Source: Bryum argenteum (taxonomy: Eukaryota; Streptophyta; Bryopsida; Bryales; Bryaceae). From it: 64,000 nt of DNA. The notes beneath the pieces are model-generated. The model did not search any database. It was not told where the DNA came from and saw nothing but the letters and a program-made list of their open reading frames with translations. The position numbers and the translations under genes were made by a program. The stretch is from NCBI GenBank assembly GCA_037043015.1, contig CM073322.1, positions 9,187,601 through 9,251,600 on the forward strand, read 5' to 3'. Shown here piece by piece: positions 34,417-45,700 of this stretch. The number at the start of each line of letters is the position of its first letter. The stretch's first letter is position 1.

Positions 34417-35008
34417 CCATAAATTTCCATGTGTGTTTTTGGAGCTTGAAACCTCAAAACTGTGACTTTCTACGTCTATGGACTCCTAGGAGTGTGAGGC
34501 TAATTTTTGAACTATTTTTAGATTTCCGACCGTAAGATCTTATAAATAAGCTTATTTTTTGTCACTCTTCCAAAAATTCACCATTGGATGTTTATCATTT
34601 GCAAGATCGTAGCACCCAAAGTTTGTGCAAAAGTTTTTACTAGAATTCCTAAAAACTTTGAAGCTTGCTCTTAAAAAGTTTGGAGGATGCCCTTGTAGAA
34701 TTGGTAGATTTTTGACTTAAGACCCTTTGGAACTCAAATATTAATTTGGTTATGAACATGTTTCTTTTTTTAAAATATTTAAAAATCTCAAAAGTAAAAA
34801 GTTTTGTTCCGCCCGCATTGTGTGAACACTAAATTTTGAATTAAAAAACTCTGTAATTGGAATTTGACTTTCCAATTTGTTGCACAAACACCTTGTAGTA
34901 TAGAGAACACTCAATAAAAATCTTAGTCCAAAATATCAACTTTAACCCAAAAACCTAGGGTGCCCGAAATGGCAAGAGACCATTTCAGTATGCAAGGATA
35001 GTTAGGGG
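34417..35008. mobile_element. Possible second TTAA-flanked element
   Basis: It begins CCCATAAATT after TTAA (34413-34416) and ends TTAGGGG before TTAA (35009-35012). The inverted match between the ends is weak, so the pairing of these two ends is tentative. Confidence 0.4.
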
Positions 35009-35012
35009 TTAA

Positions 35013-36925
35013 ATCCAAATATCCAAAGAATTTGGGTTCTAAAATCTTCCAACTAAAAAATTGTTGTGTGCCAAAACAATGTGTCGTATATGCTTCTGAA
35101 TATACTACTAAGTGCATTGATGACAAATCAAACACCAAGTGTGTGATATAAATTATAAATTGCTCTTGCAAGTTGACTTGCTCTAAATCAAGAAAATAGT
35201 TATCTCTCTTTGGTGAGCACTCTTGGCACTTCCTCAAACATTCACAGTCATCATCAAAGTGAGTCAAGCTTTTAGTACTTTTCAATGCCCATTCAATTCT
35301 AAAGTCTAGAGGTTTGATTATTTAGTAGTCCACCATGTCTTGTAGTGTTGAGACACTCTTGGTTTGCAAATCCATCAACAATTGATTGGTGACAGATGCA
35401 GTGTAAAAAATGCAACGAATGTGTTTCTTATATCAACTTTTATTATTTAATAATTGAGCTCAATTGAGAGGGATGCCTTTCCTACATTATGTTCAAGATC
35501 AGAATTTCCTATCAGAACATGATTGTGAGAGAGGCCTTTCCTATGTTGCTTAAAGGATCATATGGTTAGATGCACTAAATGTCACAATATCAATGTTCCC
35601 AGCGAACAGGGCGCTTCCGACTATGATGAGTTACATGGCATGACCTAATCCACTGAAGGCAAACTTGACACTATTAAAAGATCGCCTAAATTTGAGCACA
35701 TTCTGCTGCAGGCACACATACTGTATTTCACAGACTCCAACAAAAGTCTTACATTGAAGTGGCATGTAGCTTCTTGAATTATTCAACTTTGAGATAAATT
35801 CTTGAATGTATTGCAACATGCAGTATCTCACTAAAATATGTTAGAGAAGTTTAACTTAGGAGCATATATTATAACACAAGCAGAACCAGGCATCTCAACG
35901 ATACTGACAAAAAGAAAAATTACAGCAGATTCTGACTAAATAGAACAGGCCTGCACCTACCATCGAAAGGCGTTGACAACTTGGATCTTCCAGAACAATT
36001 CCACCTGGTAAGGTCAGAGGTCCAATAATTTGTGATTATGACCCTCTTGACGCAGAGACCACGAAGGTCCACTAGTGCAAATTTCGCAACACTGTAAAGC
36101 GTATGAATGATACACTTCCTTAAGACATTCTGGAAGACAGTTGGATAATCTACATCCATCACCATCGTGCGACTTTGCAATGACTTAAAAGCATGCTCGA
36201 ATATACTGAGTAAGGACCTCATGCTCTTGTCACCAGTTTCATAACGCTTAACAAGTACAATAGCTGGAGCTCCATTCTACCTAATTAATCAATCAAACAC
36301 GACCGCAAGACTCCAGCTCGATGATTTGAGAGGCGACTGCTCAAAAGAACAATAGCAACTCTTATTACAAAAAGAGTAATGGAAAGACTAAAGAGAAGAA
36401 CTTGAGCAGGAAAATATCTTCTCAGTGACTGGAGACTCATCTGCAGTTCTATCTCGATGAAACGGAGTACTCAAAAACGAGAACGAAGATGTCATTGCAA
36501 AGATAAGCAATGCAGTATATGTAAACGTGATGGAAAGCACAGGGTGAGGGCCTTCGCCTATGAAACCTGAAAAATATCTCTACATGAAAGAAGTAATATC
36601 CTTATTCACTAACAAATATGTTCAAATGAGGTGATAGGCAAACCGAATCAAAATCGGAGAGCTCTTAATCAATCAAATCGAAATTCTTAGCCTAAAGATG
36701 AAGCTCCAATCTCAGTCTACGTCGCCTCCACCAAAAATTTAAATAAACGGCCGAAGGTCCAGTTTCTACTTGAAAAGTGAGGAAATGTGAGCGTCTCTTG
36801 TGTCAGATTGAGAATACCTGCGTTACGATTCACATCACAAGAATGGATCCAGAAACTCTTTATTCTTCAACTCCACTCCACCACGGGAAAAAATGAACCT
36901 ACACCTGCCAAGCTGCGTACGTCCA
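35013..36925. other. Intergenic DNA with an unresolved minus-strand coding-like stretch
   Basis: The minus strand from about 36260 to 35920 reads without stops for over 110 codons (... VLVKRYETGDKSMRSLLSIF ...). It is preceded by an acceptor-like ATTAG/GTAG and has balanced codons. A second readable piece lies near 36570-36410. I recognise no domain. It could be exons of an unknown gene or a chance frame in transcribed sequence. Confidence 0.3.
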
Positions 36926-37318
36926 CTAACCCCTGGCGCACCGCGTGATTTGGTAGCAACCGCGCCGGTAAGGCTGTGCAGGACCTGCGCGGCTATTACA
37001 ATTGGGAGTGTAGTACGACCTGCCGGAGCGAGCAGGACAAGGAGAGCGGTTCCCATTCAATGCGCCGTAAGAGACATAGCTGCGTCGAGCGTTGGCCAAC
37101 ATCCGGCGCGCGGGCTCATCAAGGAACTGTTCCGCCATTCCATCCTCCACGGTGGGATACATGCTCATTTGGAGATCCTCCATCTCCGCCGCGAGCCCTG
37201 GGGTGGCGAATTCCATCATGGCGCTGCTGTCGAAGCTGTCGTAGGCAGCCTCTGCCGCAAAGAGCATCACTAGCATCGCCACTGCAGCCACAAGGGCGTT
37301 GCTGCCTCGCATCGCCAT
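36926..37318 (-). CDS. RALF (rapid alkalinization factor) peptide precursor
   Basis: A single exon of 130 residues. The N-terminus is a signal peptide (ALVAAVAMLVMLFAAEAA). An acidic propeptide leads to the dibasic processing site ARRMLANARR, matching the RRxL subtilase (S1P) site of RALF precursors. The mature part begins SYVSYGALNGNRSPC; YVSYGAL corresponds to the YISY motif needed for binding FERONIA-type receptors. The C-terminus keeps four cysteines (CPARSGRSYYTPNC and RGCYQITRC). RALFs are extracellular hormones that raise apoplastic pH and act through CrRLK1L receptors and LRX/LLG partners. The ATG at 37318 was chosen because it starts directly at the signal peptide; an in-frame ATG lies at 37348. 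No intron, as usual for the family. Confidence 0.92.
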   Translation of the reverse strand: MAMRGSNALVAAVAMLVMLFAAEAAYDSFDSSAMMEFATPGLAAEMEDLQMSMYPTVEDGMAEQFLDEPARRMLANARRSYVSYGALNGNRSPCPARSGRSYYTPNCNSRAGPAQPYRRGCYQITRCARG

Positions 37319-37753
37319 TGCGCTCCTTCCGACCAGATCTACAAACACGGATTACATACGACGAGCTAGCTCGGGGAGGAGGAAGGAGTTCAAACGAGTG
37401 AGCTCCAGGGAGACGACGGGCACCGGCCTGGCGATTGGAATGGCGCGGGATTCGAGGAGGCCAGGTGCTTGCATAGAGCTGAAAGGGCAGGCGTTATTGT
37501 GAGGGAAGGGTGGGAACCGTGCGTAGGACGGAGTGTGTTGCGGTTCTTCCCTGCCCGTGATGACGGAGCTTGGCGGGCAACGCGTGGTTAGAATGCAGCG
37601 CGAAGGGAGGCTCCTCGCGCGCGATGGACCGTGATGGGAACCTCCTTTTCGCTCCATCACTATCCGCGTCCATTTATCCCGTAATGAATCACGTGAACGA
37701 TTTACACTCCTTCCTCAAAGTTTGAGCTCGCCTTTCTAAGTTACGGTAACTTC
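37319..37753. other. Promoter region of the RALF gene
   Basis: GC-rich flank upstream of the minus-strand RALF gene. Frames here (for example 37352-37660) have no domain and are probably leader or promoter sequence. Confidence 0.4.
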
Positions 37754-37757
37754 TTAA

Positions 37758-38494
37758 CCCTGGAACGTCGGAGCGGCCATTTTATGTCCGATGAACAGAA
37801 CATTTTCACTGTAACCTATTATTGCGGGATGAATTTCATTCATGCTTTTTGTAATTGGATTTATGAATGATAATAGCATATCATGGAATTCATTTGAGGT
37901 CATTTAAGGTATTTCCTAAGATCACATGTGGTATGAAAGTTGAAAGAATGGTTAAAAACAAATCACCACACAGTGCATTTCTGCAACTTTTTCCTACTTT
38001 TATTAAGTCTCAAATTTAGGCAACTAAATGATCTCTTTTGAGTTCAAGCTCAATTCATAAAATGAATCTTACCAAGTCTTGTTTCTACTCAAGTTAGAAT
38101 TTCAAGAAATTCCTAATATCTAGTGATTTACTGACACCTTAAGTTTACATGCCTATAGGGTCTCTTTCTCAATTTTCAAATATAGCATGACACGAAACCA
38201 TGGATTACACCATGCTATTCTTCACTACAATGTCCCCTTATTCTAAAAATTTCAGATTTTTTGAAAGTGATTTGTATTTGATATGAATTATTTTTGGTTT
38301 TTCTTTGAAAATTCACTTGAATTTCAAATCTTCCCAAAAAAATCTGAAATTTTTACAGCATATGAAAAGCATGTGATCACATCTACGAAAAATAAAATAA
38401 AATATTTTACTTTCAGGTAAAGTGGCAAAATGGAGGATTCAGAGTAAGACATATCAAAGTTCAGGCCACGGTTATGGGCTCCGACATTCTAGGG
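37758..38494. mobile_element. TTAA-flanked TIR element (copy F, 737 bp)
   Basis: The left end is CCCTGGAACGTCGGAGC, and the right end is the complement of CCCTAGAATGTCGGAGC (two mismatches). TTAA lies outside both ends (37754-37757 and 38495-38498). CCCTAGAA is strikingly like the start of the canonical piggyBac terminal repeat. The interior is AT-rich and non-coding. Confidence 0.75.
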
Positions 38495-38498
38495 TTAA

Positions 38499-41440
38499 GT
38501 ACCCAAGGCATGTTTTGGGTCCCGAAACCTCAAGAACACCGATTTCTGACCACCTTGTTGGTATTGAACTATGGTCAAAAACATTACCAATATTAACTAC
38601 TTTCAACTAAAAGATCTCGAAGCCAACTATCATCAATACCACCATGTAAAAAATTCAATCGTTGAATCTGCACCCTTTAGAAGATTATAAAAATAAAAGT
38701 TGATGCAAAACTCTCTTTGCAAAATTTGAAGTTTGATGTTGTGGATTTTGAAGGTTGCCTCGTAAAATTAGTTAAAGTTTAAATTTGGAACTTTTAAATA
38801 TTTGGGTATCGTATCCTCTACCCGATTTCGGCAGTGTATAATTAATTTTTTTTTTTTTTTTAAATAAAAATTCCAACCTATAAAATGTGAATTTTTTCAA
38901 AATTACATGCGATTAAATTATATACTTTTTTGAAGCTTTTTGTTCCTTAAGTCTATGTTTTGAAAGTTTTAAATATGAAACAAAAAACAAAACACTCCAA
39001 AAACACAATGGTGAAATCTATATAAATAATGGTAATTGTTTTGTTTTGACAAAAGCAAATTTTGGTAAAGTCTACAGTAGTAATATTACCATAAATATAT
39101 TTCCAACAAAAACAAAGAATCTTTTTTTTCTTCTTTTCCAATGCCCTCTCTAAAATAAAAAATTTGAATAAAAAAATTATAAACATTTAAAGTTGGCATT
39201 GCAACTCTTCCGACATATAGTACGCACTTATCTCTACAACCATACCAAATATAGTCCAAAATACCAAAATCAAACGTTCATTTAAGCTGCCTAAGACAAC
39301 AAGAACCTATTTTGGCTCTCGTTGGCTCTTAGGGGTTAAGGGTTGTTCCCACCCAAAGGTTCAATTTTTTTGAGTTCAAATACATAACTCCAGTGCCTTC
39401 AAAAATACCCGAACTTGTGTAGACGAAGGGAGATGAGATTTTTAAATCAAAGAGTATTTATGTAATTGGACGTTCACACACAATGGAGGTAAGGGAAAAA
39501 AATGTCAAATGTTTTATCTTGACTTCATCTTTTCGACCGGAGGCCCAAGCTCCAAAGTTGACAGAGTAGTTGTTGATGCATAGAGTTCTTGAATTCATCA
39601 AGCGATAAAATGTCGATAAAAAACACTCAAAAAAGTAGCATGTCTCCATTTTGCTCCTAGTAAATTTTGCACCCACCTTGTCAATGAGCTTACTAATAGT
39701 CTCTTTCACTTATGGAAAGTGTTTTTTGTTATCTTGTAGGTCGTTTCTTCTGGCAAAGTTGTTTTAATTGAAGTTTCAAGGGTATGAGATGTTGGATTCC
39801 TTTTATTTTAAGAATTTGAGGGTATAACTTAGAGGATAGGTTTATCGAGTACTATCCTTGTAGTTCTCCCCGTTTTTGAGTTTCTCTTAGTGTTGGTATA
39901 CCTCCTCAATGGCGTTGTCAAAATGGAGAACGTTGTTATATTCCTCCGATTAGTGGTTATACTACCCATTTTTTTATAAAGGCAAGAGATGCACTATATT
40001 TACTTCTTTTTACTTACTTTTTTATTAGTGCATGCACTTAAAATTGATCTCTATCAATTACCAACTACACATGTAGTCATATGCTTGAATTATCTAACTC
40101 TTTCATCTTTTCATACGCAACTTTATAACTTCTTAGCATTCAATCAAGGAGATATCCAACTTCTCTATACCAAAATGTATGCTAGTGCCCAAAAACATAG
40201 TTGGCCACTCCAACTACTCAATTGGGCTACTTAAGTAGATAGTTTTCTTGATATAAAATAATTCTTCTTTTGTGAATTTTACATTTTATTTTATTTTAAA
40301 TATGACAATCTCACTTCTTCACAATGTGTTGTATACTTTGTTTACTATTGATAAGAAACCAACTCTCTAGAGTGCTCTTGTATGTAATTTCATAAAAACA
40401 TGTTGACCACAATCTAACATGTATTCAACTCTCTGAGCATGTATAACATATGTGCTAGCAAATTATCAAGTTTACAATATTCATCCTTATCTAGGAACTA
40501 TGTCTTTCTAAATTGCACTCTATGTTGTTAAATTTTATACACTCTCACACGTTTCCAACTTGCATACCCCGAAGACTACTTAATAGTGAAGTCATCTTAG
40601 AGTTTCAAGGAGGCCTTATATCTCAAGGTGTGTAGAAAATATTGGATGTAGCTTACGAAAATGAGTGCACTTAATGGCAACTACCACGTTATGGCGATTT
40701 TCAGGTTTGAAGTTTTGCATGACTTTTTTACTTGAGTAAAATAAGCTGGCCCTTAGGCATTGAGGTAGCAAACTTGCCCCCCATTTTGAAGGACTATACA
40801 TGATAAGGCGATTGATGGGTTACAAAGTCGCTCCAAAAATTGTGAATAACCTCTTGCCTAGAACTTTGTACCTCTAGGTAAAAACAAACCCTTAGTGGTT
40901 CTCTCATTGACTTCGTAATTTAATGAATGTTCTTATTATTTAATACTAAAGGTCATGGGTCCTCATGTATTGGAAATGTCTCTTTTCTTTCTTGTATGGG
41001 TGAAGTACCCCATATGATCTTGTAGTCTTTGAAATAATACTTAAACTATTTTCATCACATATTTTTATTAATCATTCTTTTAAAAATTAAAATTTTTATT
41101 TTTACTACCTTTGTCTTAGAAAAATATTGTGATTTGCTTAATCTTGGAGATTTAAGGTCAAATCTAATTATGCTACCCAAACACTTGAGTGTGTAGCAAC
41201 GTCCAATTTGGTGTGTCCGGATGGAGATTGCTTTCAAGAAATGAATTTTAATAGTGAATTGGAGTAAAACGCAACGCTATCATGCTCAATGAACCTCTCT
41301 CAAAGTGAAATGACAATATTATTATAAGACAAACTTTTCAAGTAAATAAAGGTATTTTTCTTAGGCCGAGGGAGTAATGGATTTCTAGACTAAGACCGTA
41401 TGATTATACTTCTTAATAATAATAAGTACCATTCTAAGAA
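38499..41440. other. AT-rich intergenic DNA with one solo TTAA-element end
   Basis: A lone right terminus TTAGGGG followed by TTAA occurs at 39329-39339 with no clear left partner. The rest is AT-rich sequence without supported genes; frames up to about 80 codons are AT-driven. Confidence 0.45.
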
Positions 41441-41820
41441 ATAAATTCTTCATTTAACTAAATCCAAACTCATTCAAGAATTGAAGACATGAATTTTTTT
41501 TTGGAATTTTCAATTTTGTAGAATGACCATTACACTAATTGAAAATTTACATCGGGGATGTGAGTATCTAGATATTCTTCAAAGATCCCCGATTTACATT
41601 TCCGTATTCACATTGTATCTTGTTGACTTGAGCATGGGGGATTCCCCGATTTACATTTTCGTGTTCACACTGTATCTTGAGCATGGAGGATCCCCAATAT
41701 CCTTTCAGTCCAAAAGTAGTATAAAATGTATGAACTTGTATACAACAAACATCTACTTTTACTTAAACGGTAATGTACATTGGCATATCATTTTTGTTCT
41801 TAGATAATTCAACATCAAAA
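41440..41820. repeat. Dispersed repeat, copy 1 (also at 60125-60480)
   Basis: Blocks TTTAACTA(A/G)ATCC, TTGGAATTTTCAAT, ATTGAAAATT(T/C)ACAT, a CCCCG(A/G)TT-ACATTTTC segment and CCAAAAGTAGT occur in the same order in both places. Here the CCCCGATTTACATTT segment is itself tandemly duplicated (41589 and 41655). It is non-coding, and the family is unknown. Confidence 0.6.
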
Positions 41821-42173
41821 TTTATTCAAGGTATAAATGATGGGAACAACTTAAAGTCTAGTAGTTTATTTATGTCAGTAAGACAACTAGGAAAATAATT
41901 AATAGCTTGCACAGCTATCATAAATATAAATTTCAAACGTAAACTCCACACACAAAATGTAAATTGTATTAAGATACATTGAATGAGGAATATACAAATC
42001 CTAAACACTAAAACAACTATACAATTGTGCGAGTTAAATACTCTTTCATAACTGTAACCCATTGTCTTTTACTCTTAACATTTACAAAGTTTGGTGTATT
42101 ATTGGCAAATATTATGTACAATACATTGTTACTTGGTACTATTTACTAAATTGTTGACAATCCTAGTTTTTAA

Positions 42174-42244
42174 CCCTTTAACGTCCAAGGAGTGCAAATA
42201 CAGTGCAAAAACGACCATATTCTGGCTTCTTGGACGTTAAAGGG
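42174..42244. mobile_element. Miniature TTAA-flanked TIR element (copy G, 71 bp)
   Basis: Almost all terminal repeat. CCCTTTAACGTCCAAG on the left is matched exactly in reverse on the right, with a ~35-bp centre. TTAA flanks both sides (42170-42173 and 42245-42248). This is the smallest copy and gives the cleanest view of the termini. Confidence 0.85.
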
Positions 42245-42733
42245 TTAATACGGATTTTGACAACTTTCATGAAAGTGTAAACTATGATAATCATTACCAA
42301 AGTGACACTTAAGCTTCAATGAACATGTAAATGAGATGAGACATCTCGGAGTGTCATACTAGTAACAGTCACATAGCTACGCTAGTTCTTGGCGGGATAC
42401 TTGAATGCTTCATTAATCTTCACCAGGACGTTTTCTTTCTTCGATTTCAAATAGACTACATTCGGATTGGGATGTGCAGGCAGCAACACTGCAATTAGGG
42501 TTTCGAGCTCGCTATGGTCATGGCTACGATCGGAGTGGAGCTCGACCTTGTCTTCATTTGGAGCTCGATTAAAAATTGCAACAGGGCGTGCATTCTATTC
42601 TGGTTCTAAGCTATGTCTTTTTGGAAGCCCTAGCGGAGGTTGCGATTGGATTCGAATGGAAATTTACGAGGACAGAAGAGGCAATGTAGGGTTTAGGAGG
42701 GAAGGGAGGTGGTGAGCCTGCGAAGGAGTTGCG

Positions 42734-45700
42734 ATGGAGGCGATAGCGGAGGGACTCTGGCAGTTGGCTGAAGAGAACGAGAAAGCAGGTCGCATTGCAC
42801 CCGCTGTGAAATGCCTGGAAGCCATTTGTCAGAGTCAAGTGTCGTTCTTACCTGTGATCGAGGTGAAGACGCGACTTCGAATTGCTTCGCTGCTTCTTGA
42901 GCATACCGATAACGTTCCTCAGGCTAAGGCTCACCTTGAACGGGCGGTACGGCTTCCGGTTTATGTCATTTCAATGCATGCAATGTCATGCAATGTTACG
43001 TTTGAAAGAGGGAATGGGATGCAGGATGCGTAATTCTGGCGCTGTAGCTTGAAGTGAATATCAACACCGGATGTGGTCGAAGTCCTATTATTATTATCGC
43101 GGAGCTGTAGTTTAGAGAATAAAATTGTGACTAATTTTAAGCAGAATCACCGCAATAAATTTTTACATATTCTATGACCAGATGCTAGTAGCTAGCTCTT
43201 GGAATTGCAGTTTTTAATGCGAAGATGTGCACTTAACGTGCTACGTAACGAAAGAATAACTTGGTTAGCTTTTGTTCTTTCTGCAGCAATTGTTGCTCAA
43301 GCAAATTCCTACATGCTTTGAGCTCAAATTTCGAGCGTACAGCCTGTTAAGTCGTTGCTACCTATTGGTGGGCACACTTGCGGCAGTTAAACAGACGTTG
43401 AAGAAGGGATTGGAGCTTTCCACCAACTCAGGGGTCGGGTGTGTACTTGAAGCTCTGTATAGAATTTTTCAAAATTCTTTGCATAGATATGCATAGCAGG
43501 ACACGAGGGAATGGCTCACTGATTGATGTCTTTGATATATTAGTGAAGGCTTTCTGATTTTTTGATGGCTTATAATAATTGTGATTCTAAGTTCTATTCC
43601 GTCATTTTAAGTACTGCTGGTCGGGTCTGAACGTTTCTGATGATACTTGCGTCTACAGCGATATGGGGCGATTGTGGGCTTGCAACTTCAGCTTGCAACT
43701 TGCAAAAGCTCTCGCTTCCGAAAGTGATTTCCCAGCTTCTCTAAAAGTGTTAGAAAGTGCTTCCAAGTTATCAGCTGCTATGAATCAGCCTCAACTCGAA
43801 GTGAGTTACTTTATGTTTCCCTGTGATGTGATCGCATCTTGACTTGAAAAAGGTCTTTATGCATGAGTTTCCAGTTTGGTTGTTGCCCCTGCATAGTATC
43901 ATCATCCCCCTGTCGCATTTAGTGCTTGTTAACAACACTTGGGGTTGAGGTATACACTGTTTATCGCGCTGTAGTTTTTCATGCACGAGAAAACTGTTGC
44001 ATTTTAGGTACTACTTTTCTAGTATTTTTTTGTCTTTGCGAAGCATTTCATATTTGATTTTTTAAGTGCTAGGGATGTCAACTATAACTGTCAAAGCACT
44101 TGATCAAGCAGATGGTATTTGCAACTGCCAGGCTGCACGTTCAGCTCATGCAAAAGGAGGAGCCTCCAGCTATTGAGCAAAGTCTTGCTGTTTGCGATCA
44201 AGCGTTTGAGAGGATCCCGGATCATCTGGTATGACTAGTCATCTGTGAAATTTGTAGTAGCTTTCATTCTGTATGTCTAACGTTTCAAGGTAACTATTTT
44301 TTAGAGGGAACTCGAAAAGAACGGGTCAAGCTCACACAGAATTTTAATTACTAAAAATATTCCCGGATGTGTGAATGAAGAAACTCCTACTTTTGTGGGT
44401 TCAATTTGATCAGCTACCTGTACGCGAACCGTTCCTGTATTTCAAGATACTTAATTGGTCTCTGGCTTTCTGCAGAAACGTGCTCATGCTGGTTTGCATG
44501 TCCATAAAGAGCTTCTTTACATTTTCCACCTATTGCGGGCATGTGAATATAAGGAAGCTCAAGACCGCGTGGCTGATTTGGACACAACTTTAAGGGAATT
44601 GGATCAGGCAATGTCAGAGCACGAGAACGTGTTTGATCCTAATATATATGAAGAGCTTCAGAATAAAGTAAACTGGTTAGAGAAGGAACTGCAAGTTCCA
44701 GGTGCCGCACCGCAACGGACTGCAGAGTTGCATTATCATTATGGTGTAACTCAACAGCACCTTGTTCAGTATGAACAATTAAGGTACGATTCACCAAAGA
44801 GAATGATGAGCATTATGTATGTTCAGTGAAGGTAATCAACTCTTCTGTAATTTAACTTCGACTGCATTGCTGAATGCTCGGTAATTTTTCTATTGCCGTT
44901 TTTTTCTAGAAGTTTTTGTTTGTCATAGCTACTTCACTTCCATACTCGTTGGCATAAGAAGTTCGCTACACGTGCAGAATACAATCTCTGGAAGATCCAA
45001 ATAAGCTACTTTTGGGTCCTGCGCCTTTGAACGAGGAGTGGATTCCGAAGCCTGCTGTTCACGTTCTTGTCGATCTCATGTCTGTTGTTTGCGCAAGACC
45101 AAAAGGCTTCAAAGACTGCATACCACGAATAAATTCTGGATTGGAACGTGTCAATGGTAAGGATCTCCTGGTGTCCGACAGTCCAGAAATTGAAAAAATA
45201 TTTATCTGAATCCCTGGTTGAGTACCGCAACTAGATTTTGAATATAGGTTATATCTAAAAGCATCAGAGTGAAATTGTCATGAGGAGGTCGCGTGTCTGC
45301 TGTGTTTAGGTTATAAGATGTCTTCCTTGTTTGTTGATAAGGTGAACTGGAGAAGCTTGGAATCACAATTCAAGTTACAGGTGTGTTTCGCACAGCCTAC
45401 CTACAAAGTTTACTTGTCATTTCAGTTGGCTTGTGCTCTTTCAACTGGATTGATGATCGTGTTGTTTCTATGTATCTTGGACTCTGGAATAACTTGAATC
45501 CTTCTTATCAAGGTCGTGATCAATTACCAAAAAGGGTCGTGGTTTTGCTCATAATGTGCTCACATTTTAGCCATGAGATTATCTACTGTCAATGAAGACC
45601 GTGTGAACCAGAACTAAGAGTGGCGTTCACTGATTGGGATGACAGAGGCAGATTTGCGCCACTGGGCAATGTGGACGGGAGGTGTTTATTTGCTGTTGCT

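Noticed and set aside
37758-39335. A single 1.58-kb TTAA element ending at 39335
   Set aside because: The left TIR matches the right end at 38494 far better, so 39335 was treated as a solo end.
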